Assembly: GCA_045631205.1 (NCBI GenBank)
Contig: JAZQUI010000005.1
Coordinates: forward strand, 1-17,787
Length of the DNA stretch: 17,787 nucleotides
Direction: 5' to 3'
Origin: HGM04593 sp045631205
GTDB lineage: Bacteria > Bacteroidota > Bacteroidia > Bacteroidales > Bacteroidaceae
Part shown: positions 7,366 to 17,051 of the stretch, piece by piece
Position numbering within the stretch: position 1 is the stretch's first letter
Layout of the letters: each line of letters starts with the position of its first letter
Program-made: the position numbers and the translations under genes
The notes under the pieces: model-generated
Seen by the model: only the letters and a program-made list of their open reading frames with translations
Told to the model about the DNA's origin: nothing
Database searches by the model: none

Positions 7366-10300
7366 ATGAAAAAGAACTTTTTATTAACAATGGTGCTTGC
7401 GTTGTTGGCATTCTTCACTGTGCAGACAACAAACGCACAGGCACCTGTCGCTACTCCGGAGCAAGCTATTACCGGTCTTTTGAACCGTATTGGCGGTAAC
7501 GGTGCAGCCGACAAGTTCGCGATTGTAATTGATGCTAATCTTGCCGAAAATGGTAAGGATGTATTTGTTATTACATCGCAGGACGGCAAACCCTGTATCA
7601 AGGGTAACACTCAGCTTTCAGTGGCAACAGGTATCAACTGGTACTTGAACCACTATGCACACATTAACCTCACCTGGAACAACCTCACAACCGATCTCTC
7701 GGCTGTTGAGCTTCCCGTTCCTACACAGGATGAGAAACACGTTTGTAACACCACTTACCGTTACGACTTCAACACCTGTACATTCTCTTACTCTATGGCT
7801 TTCTGGACTTGGGAACGCTGGCAGCAGGAGATTGACTGGATGGCTCTCCACGGTATCAATGCCCCGTTGAACCTTGTGGGTCTCGAGGTCGTTACACGCA
7901 ACTTCCTTCGCGAAATTGGTGTTACCGAGGCCGACATCAACGACTACATCGCCGGCCCCGGTTTTATGGCTTGGTTTGCGATGAACAACCTTGAGGGTTG
8001 GGGTAGCACCATCAACTCTTCCTCAACAGGCGTAGAGATGAACGGTAACCCCGACTGGTGGTACACTCGCCAGGAGCAACTCTGCCGCAATATGATGCAA
8101 CGTATGCGTGAGCTTGGTATGCAGCCCGTTATCCCCGGCTTTAGCGGCCAGGTACCCAAGTGTCTCACAGGCTACACAACAATCGATGGTTTTAGTGGAG
8201 GCGATGTTGTAACAGTTGGAAGTTGGGCAAGTAATTTCCCTCACCCCGGTGTGGTAAATCCTTCAACCAATAGCTACAAGAACCTTGCCGATGTCTACTA
8301 CAAACATCTGCACGATGTTATGGGTATATCGGAATTTTACAGTATCGACCCCTTCCACGAGATGAGTGCTCCTGTCGCAGCCAGCGTATTATATCCCAAT
8401 ATAATGTCGCATCTCGACCGTTGCTATGCTTTGGAAACAGCCGAGGAGAGAGCAAAATTCAATGCTCCTGAGTTGCCTAAATGGATTATACAATATTGGC
8501 AGGGAACTCCTGTAACCGGTGCGTTCACCGCAATGAAGAATGCCGGTTATACCAACCGTTTCATAGCTCTCGACCTTTTTGCCGATAACATCTATGCAGA
8601 CAATGCTGCAAAATGGAGAACAAACTACTACGATACTTGCCCCTACATATACTGTATGCTCCACAACTTTGGTGGCCGCAGCGGTATGCACGGTCGCTTG
8701 CAGACCACTATGGATGGTTACTTTGAAGCCCTTGCAAAGAACAATAACTGCCAGGGTATAGGTGCCACCCCCGAGGGTACAGAGACTAACCCCGTTCTCT
8801 ATGATATGCTCTTTGAGCTTCCCTGGATGGATGTGAACAACCGCCCCACAGCCGATGAGTGGTTGGAGGAATATTCTTATTCACGCTATGGTGTGAAAAA
8901 TGATATAGCTCTTGAGGCTTTGAAGAACCTCAAAAAATCTGTTTGGGACTGTAAAGTGAACCAGCAGGGTACATCGGAGGCGGTGATTCTTGCTCGCCCC
9001 AACTGGACTGTAAACAGTGTCTCTTCTTGGAGTACTTCAGCAATCTACTGGGATACACAGGATGTGCGTCTTGCAGCCGACCAGCTAATCTCTATAGCCG
9101 ACCTTATCAAAGAGAATAATTCGGCAGATGGAACTGCCAACTACAACTACGATGTTATCGATGCTATTCGCCAAGCTATGGTGGACTATGCGGCCGAACT
9201 GCTCCCTCTCATCAATGCAGCTCGCGGCAACACCGCCGAATACACCCGCCTCTACCAGCTCTACTTGCAGTTGATGCTCGACCTTGATACAATGCTCTCC
9301 TATGATGAAGGTTTCAAACTCGAGCGTTGGACGAGCCTTGCACGTAACATAGCCGACGAGGTTGCCGGTACAACTGAAAACGACCGCAACTGGCTCGAGT
9401 GGAACGCTCGTACCCAAGTAACAGTGTGGGCAAACCAAGATTGTGCTCTCCACGACTATTCGAACCGCTGTTGGGCAGGTCTTATAAAGGACTTCCACTA
9501 CAAACGTTGGGAGAAATTCTTCACAACCAATGGTGGCTCGTTCGACGGTGGCTGGTATAGAGGTTTCGAATACCCCTGGACTGTCGATTTCAACAATACA
9601 TATAATCTTGCGAGTGACTACTCACAGGTGGTTATCCCCAACGATATGACAGCTACAGAGAAGGCTGTTGAAACTTTCGGCAAATACTTCGGTCGCGTAA
9701 AAGGCATAGAAAAGAACTACATCTTCCCTATGGGTGTAGCAAGCAACGCCACCAAGAGTATGGCCATCCCCGAGGTTTATCGTGGCCAGGAGGTAGAACT
9801 TCCTCTCATCATTGGCAAGGAGGTTACAATTTCAAGCGTTTGGATTGACCTTAACAACGACGGTAACGCCGGTAACGGTGAGACACTCACTGCCAACGGT
9901 AACAACGTGACAATCCCTGCCGATGCTGCCATTGGAAAGACAACAGCAAAGGTTACTTATAGCGACGGCACAGTAATAACCTTCAGCCTCGCACTCATTG
10001 AGGATATTACCTCTGCGCGTACCGTAACTGCTGTTGCGGGTGCTAACGGTTCGGTTGCCATTGAGGGTAGCGACGCACTCTCAGTAACAACTACCGAGGC
10101 CGTGAAGATTACTGCAACTGCAAATACCGGTTACAACTTTGAGAACTGGACAAAGGACGGTGAGGTTGTAAGCAACGACAACCCTTTCATCTACTATGGC
10201 AAGGAAGAGGCTACTTTCACTGCAAACTTCATCCAGGATAAGTGGGGCGTGCCCACCGAGGACAAGAGTGACTGGGGTGATGCTCAAGTAAAGACATCGT

Positions 10301-13300
10301 TCGTTAACGAACTTACTTTCGCTTATTACAACCGTGAGCCCGAGACTATCTACGAGGCATCTGTTGCCCCCGATAATCTCTTCAATACCATACCACAGAT
10401 TATAAACGTGCCGCAGGGTGCAAGTTTTGATGTTACCTGGAGCGACGATAATAGCAACGGTCTCCAATTCTGCTGCCTCAGTGCATATATCGACTTGAAT
10501 GCCGATGGTGACTTCACCGACGAGGGCGAACTCTTGAAGGTTGCCGGTACAAAGGGCGCGAAGAACACTGCTGCCTGTGAGGGTAAAATCAATGTGATTT
10601 TGCCTTACGATGCACCTTTAGGTATCACTCATATGCGTCTGCGTTTCGACGGTGCGTGGAAGGACAACGGCTACGACGCTGCAACAAAGTCGTACGATGC
10701 AAAGGCGCAACTCAACCGTATGTGTTACGAGGTGGTTATCAACGTAACCGAAAAGAGCGACAAGGCCGCTACAATTAACGTGGAGACCAACGCTGCAGAT
10801 TGGGGAACCGTTGAGGTGTGGACCGATGAAACACCCACTACAGAGACTTTTAAAGAGTATAACGTTAGTGCCAACATTCCTCTGTACCTGCGCGCCACAA
10901 AGGCAAGCGAGGATGTTGAGTTCCTCGGCTGGTACGACCAGTATGGTCGCTTGCTCACCGAGAATCTTGAACACACAATGTATGCTCGTGAGGATGCTAC
11001 TTACACTGCACGCTTCCGTAAGTTCCTTGAGATTGACGGTTGGCAGATAGAGTACCGCACAGAGCCCGGCAGCGATGTTGTTACAACTAAACTTGCTAAA
11101 GGCGTGAAACCCGAGGCCGGCAAAAAGTATTATATTGCAGCAGATGCAAAACAAAGTGATGGTTCTTTCGTATCACACTATCTATATGACAATGGTAGTG
11201 CACTCAAAACAGCTACATCTGTAAACGGCAACAGCTATCTTTGGACTTGTATCGTTAATGATGATAAAACATATTCATTCCAGAATGAAAGTGGAAAATA
11301 TCTTGCCAACGATGGAAACTATTATTTGAGCATTGGTGCAACACCTGCAAAATATGCATTTGAAACAGCTAATGCCGGAAGCGGAGTCGCTTTGACTAAT
11401 GTTTCCGATGGTTACACCGGCAGCAAATGGATGGTTACAAAATTCGATGGCTCTGCTTTCAATAAGAATAGTGTTTCTGTAAACAATGGTAGTTGGTGTA
11501 ATGACTACATCTTTGTCGAGGTTGCTGTTCCCGACGTGGTGGTTCTTACCAATGTGCGCAAGAGCGGTAACCACGACCTTGTAATCCCCGAGACTGTTGA
11601 GATTCTTGGCGAGCAATTGAAAATCGTGGGCTTCGACAACAACTTGTTCAAGAATAACAAGGATTTGTGGAGCATCAGTCTTCCCTCTACAATTGAGACA
11701 TTGAGCAACAACAAAGTGTTCACCGGTGTAGTAAAGGGTAAGGGCGCAAATGCTTCTAACAACTCTGGAAATTACATTACCACCGACCTGGGCACAACAT
11801 TGGCAGCAGGCGAGGACTGGTCAATCTCTTTGACCATCGAGGACAACGGCAACAACTTCAACGAGTGGGGTTCGGCACTTATCTCAACAGGTAGTGCGCC
11901 TATGAACAGCACATACAGCAAAGGCTTCCAGCTCTATATGCAATCTACCTCAAATGGTGGAAAGCTCATTGTTAAGCTCGATAACGATAACAATAACAAT
12001 GCTTTGGCAAGCATCAGCAAAGGCACAAAGTACAGAATTGATATTGTTTATACCCACAGCAATACACAGCTTGTGGTTACAGCAACCTCGCTTGAGTCGC
12101 AGGCTTCGCTTGCTGCACGCCGTGCCAATGCTACCCGTGCAACAAATTCATTGACACTTACACAGGATATGTCCGACTTCAGCGTTGTGTCACACGCTAT
12201 CCCCGAGGGTGTGAACATTACCAACCTTGAGGTGCGCAAGGGCACAGAGCCCGACCCCTTCGAGGGCTGCACCAACCTTATGGATATTGAGGTTGCCGAT
12301 GGTTGCGATGAATATTATGTTCAGGACCGCACTCTCTACACAACAGGCGGTACCATCCTTCACACTCTTGCCGACGAGGAGAAAGAGGATGAACTTCGCG
12401 CTCTTGGCGAGATTATCGACCTAACTAAGGCTTTAATTGCCGAGGTTACAACAAATGTAGCCCCCACAGGTAAGGCAACTGAGATTGCTCTCAACGCTAC
12501 ACAGGGTAACGACTATTATATATGGTGTAACAACCCCCATACTTCGGGTAATGATGGTGCCGGTGGTGTAGCTGCCTTGCTCGACGAAGATGCAAGCACT
12601 TATCTGCACTCAAACTGGGATGCTAATACTAAATCTACCATCCACGACTACTTGCAGATTGATTTTGGCAATGCAGTTGGTTTGGATAACTTCAAGATTG
12701 CCGGTCAGCAGCGTAATAGCGGCTCAAACGACCGTCCCAAGAATATTGAGATTTATGGTAGCAACGACAACAGTACTTGGACACCTATCACCACTGTAGA
12801 GGGCTTGCCTAACACTGCCGGTGCTACTTGGGCATCTGATGCTATTTCTACCGATGTTAGATACTCTCATTTGAAGTTTGTGGTTAAGACTCACGATAAC
12901 TACAACCAGACTTCTTCAGTAAGCCGTCCTTACTTCCATATGGCGAAATTCGACCTCTTTAACCTTACATCAACAGCCGAGGTTAAGCCTGCTTATGCTA
13001 ACCTTGCCGGTGTGACTGCTACAGAGGTTGAAGGTGTCTATGACTCAATGGCTGCAGCGTTGTATTACTACAACAACGGCGGTACTGCCGGTGAGTTGAC
13101 TGCTGCATACGAAGCGTTGAACCCCTTATACACTGCTCTCAATGCAAAGAAGGACAATTTGTTCAATGGTGTGTATAATATCGAATATAAAGGTGAACCC
13201 ATATTTGTTGCTTATACCAATGCCGCTGTTGAGTCAATGTCTAATGACGTAGCCGGTTACAAATTGTTTGATATGACACTTGATGGCACAGATGCCAAGC

Positions 13301-16300
13301 ATCAGACATTGCAGAACGATGCTATTGCAGCAAAGGTGGCTGCTGATGCTCTCTTTACTATTGTACCCAATAGCGAGCTAACTGGTTATACCATCTCGGC
13401 TCAAGGATTGTATATGCACAGTACCAGAAATGCTGGTTGGGCTCCACAACTTTTGAGTGGCGATGAGGCACAAGCCGGTGTATATCTCTTTGAGGAAACC
13501 GAGGCTAATATTTATAAACTTAAGAGTAACCGTAATGATATACAATATGTAAATGATTGGGGACCAATTTTTGGTAACGATAAGTCTAATAAACCGGATT
13601 TGTCTACCTTCACTTTGACACAGGTAACCGAGTACACACTTAACGTTCCTGCAAGTGGCTTTACAACTCTCTGTTTGCCTTTCAACGTGGTGTTGCCCGC
13701 GGGTGTTACTGCATACGACCTTACAGCGGAGAATATAACAGAGGTTAATAGCTACCCCGTTTATGAGTTTGCAACCGTTGCAACAGAGGGCCAGACTCTT
13801 GCAAAGAATACTCCTGTTATTATTGAGGCTGCAGCCGGTGACCATACCTTCACCATTACAATGAATGACGAGGGTGCAAAGGCTGCTACAGAAGGTAGTG
13901 TGTTGCGCAGTGGTCTTGTGAAAACAACAGTTGCTGCCGGTAACAAATACACATTTGATGGCGAGAACTTCAACATTATTGCTGCAAGCACAGAGATTGC
14001 TGCTAACCAGTGTTGGATGGAACTCAACGAGAGCCTTGGTGAAGAAGTAATCTACAAGGAGGCTCCCTCGACAGTGGTAAGACTTACTACCGATGAGGCT
14101 AATCCCGTGCTCTACAAAATCATCATCAATCGTGACTTTAATACTCCCAATGCTACGGTGTTGAAGTATAACGAGAGTACAGGTGTTGTGAATGTTGTAG
14201 CTGATGTTGTCAACAGCAGCTGGCAGGCTTGGTACTTTATGGAAGGTGATAATGGTGGTATCTTGATTAAACCTTACAACGGTGATGGCAAGGTGCTGGG
14301 TGCCGATGATAACAACGACGGAGGTACCAAAGTGTGGGCTGTGGATAAAGACAGCAAGGCTATAGATGAGTGGACCATTGAACAGAACGGTGAGTGGTAC
14401 AACATCCTTGGCAATGGTAAATGCTTCAGCAACCACGGTGGCAGCAATTCCGGTACAATGGGATTCTATAACGATAAAAATGACGGCGGTTCGAAATTTA
14501 AGTTTGTTCCCGCTACTTTTGAAAATAATAATCCCCGTTACTACCAGTTGGTGGATGTTAAGGAGGTGATGCCTGTTGTTTACACAGGTACAAGCGTTGG
14601 TCTTTTCACCGGAGATACATATAGCACTGCGCTCGATAACGCAACTGCACTTATAGAAGCCGGCAATACAAGCGCAAGCGATGAATGCTATGTTGCTTAC
14701 AAGGCTATGCGCACCCAACACGATGAGTGTTACAATGCTCCCGACCCCAACAAGGTTTACTACATTGTTTCAACTGCAAGCAACGATTATTGCCGTGGCA
14801 AGTATGTACACACATATTGCTCACCGCAGTCTTCGCATAACAATTATGACCAGAAACGTCTTGTTTACCATAATATAGATGATATTGCGAATAAATCGCT
14901 TGCAGCGTTCCAGTTCGAGGAGACCGGTACTGTGGGTATTTATAAGATGAAGAACTTGCATACAGGTCTTTATGTTAAGTCGTTTGAAAAGAATGCAGAA
15001 CTTATGGGTGATGCAGCATCGGCTCAGCATGTTAGAATTTATGGTATTGCCAATGACCAGGTTGCTTTGAAAATTGGTAATAATTCTCCTATGCACGCAC
15101 AGCAAGATTTAAGCGTGATTGTAGACTGGAATGCCGAGCCTAACAATGCTTCAACTTGGACAATCAATGAGGTTACAAATCTTGATGAGATTTACAAACT
15201 CACCGTTCCTGCTGACGGCATTGCTACATTGAACCTTGCGTTCAACGTACAGTTGCCCGAGGGTGTTACTGCATACGACTTTGTTGAGGGTGATATTGCA
15301 CAGGCCGAGGGCAGCGACCGTTACGAGTTCAACTTGACCCAAGTTGCCGCGGCCGGCGATGTGCTTGCAAAGAATACTCCTGTAATTATTAAGGCTGCTG
15401 CCGGTGAGTATAACCTCACAGCTGTTATGAGTGACGAGAATGTGGTGAATGGTACTGCCGGTTCTGTTCTCCGTGGTAATTACTGGCAGACAACCGTTGG
15501 TGCCGGCGATGCTACTAATGGTTACAACTATCTGCCTAATGAAGTTGAGTTCGGTGAACTTGTGTTTAACCGCGTGACTGCCGATGATACTCCTGTTGAT
15601 GCCAACACTGTGTGGATGGTACTTGCCGACAACACTATGGGTGATAAAATCTATGGTACAAGTAATGTGGAGTTGAATTATCCCGAGGTTGGTGGTGTTT
15701 ACCGCATAAAGAGCTTTATTGAAAAAACTACTGCCGAGTATCAGAATAACTATCTGTACTTGAACAATAGCTTGGATATCGCATCTGCTACAACTGCTAA
15801 TGAGAGTAATGCTTTGTGGGTTTGTACAAGTGCCGATGGTAATAGCTTTACTTTTGTAAGTGCGCTTGGTACTGCAGCCTTTGGCTGGAAGGGTATTGAC
15901 GAGGATGCTACTGTATATACCATTACTGCCGGTGTTGCAGAAGGTGCCTTCACATTGTATAATGGCAACGAGCCTCTTGCATTGTCGGTTGACAATGCCG
16001 GTAACACTGCGTTTGTGCAAGCTGCAGCAAAGGTACAGGCCGAAGGTTACTCTACCGACTGGTTCTTTGAGGCTGTTGACAATGCAGAGGTTGTCTTTGA
16101 GAAGAGTATTTCCGGTACTCTCAAGTGGGCTACAATGTATCTGCCTTACGATGTAACTATACCCGACGGTGTAAAGGCTTACTATGCTACCATAGATGAG
16201 GATCTTTCCGATAAGACTATTACGCTTACAGAGGTTGAAAGGGTTATTCCTAAGAATACTGCAGTCCTCCTCTATCGCGAAACTGCAACAGAGACTGAAA

Positions 16301-16725
16301 CTTATGAATTTACTCTTGCTGACGGTGAAACTGCTAAGGTTGTTTCACTGAATGAGAACTTGTTCAAGGGTAAAATTTTGAAAACTGCAATATCTGCTAC
16401 AACAGATAAGGTTTATTTGTTGATGAATGCCGGAAAGGGCGAAGCTTTCTACTGGGTTGCTGATGAATATAATGCTAACCTTGGTTTCCAACTGGGTGGT
16501 GGTTATGTTAAATGCGATGCCAATAAGTGCTATTTCACTCTTCCCAAAGGTGCTTCTTCGTCAAGTTCTTACAGTTTCCGTTTCGATGGTACAACCGGCA
16601 TTGAGGAGATTGAGGATGTTGATAATGTAGAGAGCGGTGATATTTACGACCTCCAGGGTCGCAAGGTTACCAAGCCTGTGAAGGGTGGTATTTACATTAA
16701 GAATGGTGTTAAGGTTATAATGTAA
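7366..16725 (+). CDS. Giant exported GH89 alpha-N-acetylglucosaminidase with accessory modules, 3119 aa
   Basis: The signal peptide (residues 1-24) ends at TTNAQA. Residues 30-775 are a complete GH89 (NAGLU) unit: N-terminal domain, barrel with FWTWERWQQEIDWMALHGIN (146-165), and all-helical C-terminal domain with DYSNRCWAGL. By alignment from memory with human NAGLU, the catalytic glutamates are E332 (DPFHEM) and E470 (ATPEGTETN). GH89 enzymes remove terminal alpha-linked GlcNAc; the Clostridium perfringens homologue acts on GlcNAc-alpha-1,4-Gal of mucin. Then follow: a beta domain with DLNNDGNAGNGE (786-887); InlB-type repeats (885-957, 1134-1222); a GEVED-like domain with DLNADGDFTDEGE (975-1125); a BspA-type LRR domain in three pieces (1222-1239, 1390-1449, 1631-1665) interrupted by two cassettes; an F5/8C (CBM32-like) domain (1700-1870); three trefoil-like segments alternating with three 'LPF' modules (2088-2232, 2606-2762, 2907-3075); and a YDLQGRKV...GIYIKNG tail. 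Surface exposure is inferred. The enzyme alone is usually about 700-750 aa, so over three quarters is accessory. It is followed by a terminator. Confidence 0.96.
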   Translation: MKKNFLLTMVLALLAFFTVQTTNAQAPVATPEQAITGLLNRIGGNGAADKFAIVIDANLAENGKDVFVITSQDGKPCIKGNTQLSVATGINWYLNHYAHINLTWNNLTTDLSAVELPVPTQDEKHVCNTTYRYDFNTCTFSYSMAFWTWERWQQEIDWMALHGINAPLNLVGLEVVTRNFLREIGVTEADINDYIAGPGFMAWFAMNNLEGWGSTINSSSTGVEMNGNPDWWYTRQEQLCRNMMQRMRELGMQPVIPGFSGQVPKCLTGYTTIDGFSGGDVVTVGSWASNFPHPGVVNPSTNSYKNLADVYYKHLHDVMGISEFYSIDPFHEMSAPVAASVLYPNIMSHLDRCYALETAEERAKFNAPELPKWIIQYWQGTPVTGAFTAMKNAGYTNRFIALDLFADNIYADNAAKWRTNYYDTCPYIYCMLHNFGGRSGMHGRLQTTMDGYFEALAKNNNCQGIGATPEGTETNPVLYDMLFELPWMDVNNRPTADEWLEEYSYSRYGVKNDIALEALKNLKKSVWDCKVNQQGTSEAVILARPNWTVNSVSSWSTSAIYWDTQDVRLAADQLISIADLIKENNSADGTANYNYDVIDAIRQAMVDYAAELLPLINAARGNTAEYTRLYQLYLQLMLDLDTMLSYDEGFKLERWTSLARNIADEVAGTTENDRNWLEWNARTQVTVWANQDCALHDYSNRCWAGLIKDFHYKRWEKFFTTNGGSFDGGWYRGFEYPWTVDFNNTYNLASDYSQVVIPNDMTATEKAVETFGKYFGRVKGIEKNYIFPMGVASNATKSMAIPEVYRGQEVELPLIIGKEVTISSVWIDLNNDGNAGNGETLTANGNNVTIPADAAIGKTTAKVTYSDGTVITFSLALIEDITSARTVTAVAGANGSVAIEGSDALSVTTTEAVKITATANTGYNFENWTKDGEVVSNDNPFIYYGKEEATFTANFIQDKWGVPTEDKSDWGDAQVKTSFVNELTFAYYNREPETIYEASVAPDNLFNTIPQIINVPQGASFDVTWSDDNSNGLQFCCLSAYIDLNADGDFTDEGELLKVAGTKGAKNTAACEGKINVILPYDAPLGITHMRLRFDGAWKDNGYDAATKSYDAKAQLNRMCYEVVINVTEKSDKAATINVETNAADWGTVEVWTDETPTTETFKEYNVSANIPLYLRATKASEDVEFLGWYDQYGRLLTENLEHTMYAREDATYTARFRKFLEIDGWQIEYRTEPGSDVVTTKLAKGVKPEAGKKYYIAADAKQSDGSFVSHYLYDNGSALKTATSVNGNSYLWTCIVNDDKTYSFQNESGKYLANDGNYYLSIGATPAKYAFETANAGSGVALTNVSDGYTGSKWMVTKFDGSAFNKNSVSVNNGSWCNDYIFVEVAVPDVVVLTNVRKSGNHDLVIPETVEILGEQLKIVGFDNNLFKNNKDLWSISLPSTIETLSNNKVFTGVVKGKGANASNNSGNYITTDLGTTLAAGEDWSISLTIEDNGNNFNEWGSALISTGSAPMNSTYSKGFQLYMQSTSNGGKLIVKLDNDNNNNALASISKGTKYRIDIVYTHSNTQLVVTATSLESQASLAARRANATRATNSLTLTQDMSDFSVVSHAIPEGVNITNLEVRKGTEPDPFEGCTNLMDIEVADGCDEYYVQDRTLYTTGGTILHTLADEEKEDELRALGEIIDLTKALIAEVTTNVAPTGKATEIALNATQGNDYYIWCNNPHTSGNDGAGGVAALLDEDASTYLHSNWDANTKSTIHDYLQIDFGNAVGLDNFKIAGQQRNSGSNDRPKNIEIYGSNDNSTWTPITTVEGLPNTAGATWASDAISTDVRYSHLKFVVKTHDNYNQTSSVSRPYFHMAKFDLFNLTSTAEVKPAYANLAGVTATEVEGVYDSMAAALYYYNNGGTAGELTAAYEALNPLYTALNAKKDNLFNGVYNIEYKGEPIFVAYTNAAVESMSNDVAGYKLFDMTLDGTDAKHQTLQNDAIAAKVAADALFTIVPNSELTGYTISAQGLYMHSTRNAGWAPQLLSGDEAQAGVYLFEETEANIYKLKSNRNDIQYVNDWGPIFGNDKSNKPDLSTFTLTQVTEYTLNVPASGFTTLCLPFNVVLPAGVTAYDLTAENITEVNSYPVYEFATVATEGQTLAKNTPVIIEAAAGDHTFTITMNDEGAKAATEGSVLRSGLVKTTVAAGNKYTFDGENFNIIAASTEIAANQCWMELNESLGEEVIYKEAPSTVVRLTTDEANPVLYKIIINRDFNTPNATVLKYNESTGVVNVVADVVNSSWQAWYFMEGDNGGILIKPYNGDGKVLGADDNNDGGTKVWAVDKDSKAIDEWTIEQNGEWYNILGNGKCFSNHGGSNSGTMGFYNDKNDGGSKFKFVPATFENNNPRYYQLVDVKEVMPVVYTGTSVGLFTGDTYSTALDNATALIEAGNTSASDECYVAYKAMRTQHDECYNAPDPNKVYYIVSTASNDYCRGKYVHTYCSPQSSHNNYDQKRLVYHNIDDIANKSLAAFQFEETGTVGIYKMKNLHTGLYVKSFEKNAELMGDAASAQHVRIYGIANDQVALKIGNNSPMHAQQDLSVIVDWNAEPNNASTWTINEVTNLDEIYKLTVPADGIATLNLAFNVQLPEGVTAYDFVEGDIAQAEGSDRYEFNLTQVAAAGDVLAKNTPVIIKAAAGEYNLTAVMSDENVVNGTAGSVLRGNYWQTTVGAGDATNGYNYLPNEVEFGELVFNRVTADDTPVDANTVWMVLADNTMGDKIYGTSNVELNYPEVGGVYRIKSFIEKTTAEYQNNYLYLNNSLDIASATTANESNALWVCTSADGNSFTFVSALGTAAFGWKGIDEDATVYTITAGVAEGAFTLYNGNEPLALSVDNAGNTAFVQAAAKVQAEGYSTDWFFEAVDNAEVVFEKSISGTLKWATMYLPYDVTIPDGVKAYYATIDEDLSDKTITLTEVERVIPKNTAVLLYRETATETETYEFTLADGETAKVVSLNENLFKGKILKTAISATTDKVYLLMNAGKGEAFYWVADEYNANLGFQLGGGYVKCDANKCYFTLPKGASSSSSYSFRFDGTTGIEEIEDVDNVESGDIYDLQGRKVTKPVKGGIYIKNGVKVIM
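7453..9690 (+). other. GH89 catalytic region of the giant enzyme
   Basis: Encodes residues 30-775. Family landmarks in order are WQQEIDWMALHGIN, GPGFMAWFAMNNLEGW, MQPVIPGFSGQVP, FHEM with E332, LDLFAD, MLHNFGG, and TPEGTETN with E470. The two glutamates are 138 residues apart, close to the 130 of human NAGLU (E316, E446, from memory). No landmark is missing, so the enzyme is probably active. Confidence 0.93.
11083..11532 (+). other. 'YLYDNG' trefoil-like cassette inside the LRR domain of the GH89 gene
   Basis: Encodes residues 1240-1389 with KKYYIAADAK, HYLYDNGSAL, LWTCIVNDDKTYSFQNESG, KYLANDGNYYLSIG, WMVTKFDGS and WCNDYIFVEV. It separates WQIEYRTEPGSDVV from DVVVLTNVRKSGNHDLVIPE, which read as the normal start of a BspA-type LRR domain when joined. 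The DVV at both edges uses different codons (GAT GTT GTT and GAC GTG GTG), so it is not a fresh target-site duplication. Confidence 0.7.
11713..12255 (+). other. LamG/concanavalin-like cassette inside the LRR domain of the GH89 gene
   Basis: Encodes residues 1450-1630. Upstream the LRR reads SISLPSTIETLSNN and downstream it resumes PFEGCTNLMDIEVADG, a textbook LRR_5 continuation. The cassette itself (EDWSISLTIED, WGSALISTG, GFQLYMQ, IDIVYTHSN, AIPEGVN) matches the one in the first giant gene. It also carries an Ala/Arg-rich stretch (LAARRANATRATN) absent from the other copy. Confidence 0.72.
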
Positions 16726-16746
16726 TTTATATAACTAATCTATTGG

Positions 16747-16785
16747 AATAGTTGCGATGCTTGTGCATCGCAACTATTTTTTTTT
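16747..16785 (+). terminator. Strong intrinsic terminator after the GH89 gene
   Basis: AATAGTTGCGATGC (16747-16760), loop TTGT, GCATCGCAACTATT (16765-16778): a perfect 14-bp stem running into nine T residues (16777-16785). It starts 22 bases after the stop codon and is the only clear intrinsic terminator in the window. Confidence 0.94.
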
Positions 16786-16788
16786 ATT

Positions 16789-16881
16789 AAACTCCGCCCC
16801 TTACGAGCGAGGTGGAGGTATCTTTCCAAACAATTGCGTAGCCGTAGGGGTAGACACACCGGTCTGCCCCTACGGGTTGCG
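16789..16881 (+). repeat. Intergenic repeat module A, short copy
   Basis: Matches the first part of module A (from 307 and from 17411): AAACTCCGCCCC, then TCTTTCCAAACAATTGCGTA and the GTAGGGG hairpin. The match breaks down after GGGTT. It begins directly at the end of the terminator T-run. Confidence 0.85.
16844..16873. repeat. GTAGGGG-family hairpin 6
   Basis: GTAGGGGTAGAC, loop ACACCG, GTCTGCCCCTAC: a 12-bp stem with one T-G wobble. It combines the TAGAC arm of one variant with the CTGCC arm of another. Confidence 0.88.
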
Positions 16882-16975
16882 GTTTTATTTATAATGTTCT
16901 TTTGTGCGCACGATTAGTGCGCCCTGTTCTTCTGTCAAATTGATGTGTCTGCCCAATAATTGTTTTTTGTGATCT

Positions 16976-17001
16976 GTAGGGGCGCACCGATGTGTGCGCC
17001 C
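16976..17001. repeat. GTAGGGG-family hairpin 7
   Basis: GGGCGCAC, loop CGATGT, GTGCGCCC: a perfect 8-bp stem with a fourth stem sequence. A half-copy (TGTGTCTGCCCAATAA, about 16943-16958) lies just upstream. Confidence 0.88.
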
Positions 17002-17051
17002 TAATTATTCTTGCTTTTTAATCCTCGGTGTTATTATCGGCTGTTCTATGT

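Noticed and set aside
13378..14721. Long antisense open frame of 447 codons inside the GH89 gene
   Set aside because: It is fully contained in a strongly supported gene; its translation is rich in Cys, His, Val and Ile with no recognisable domain or signal peptide, as expected from the reverse of the repetitive codon use of the sense gene.
15151..16020. Antisense open frame of 289 codons inside the GH89 gene
   Set aside because: Same reasoning: a shadow of the sense frame with no domain and no upstream promoter or start context.
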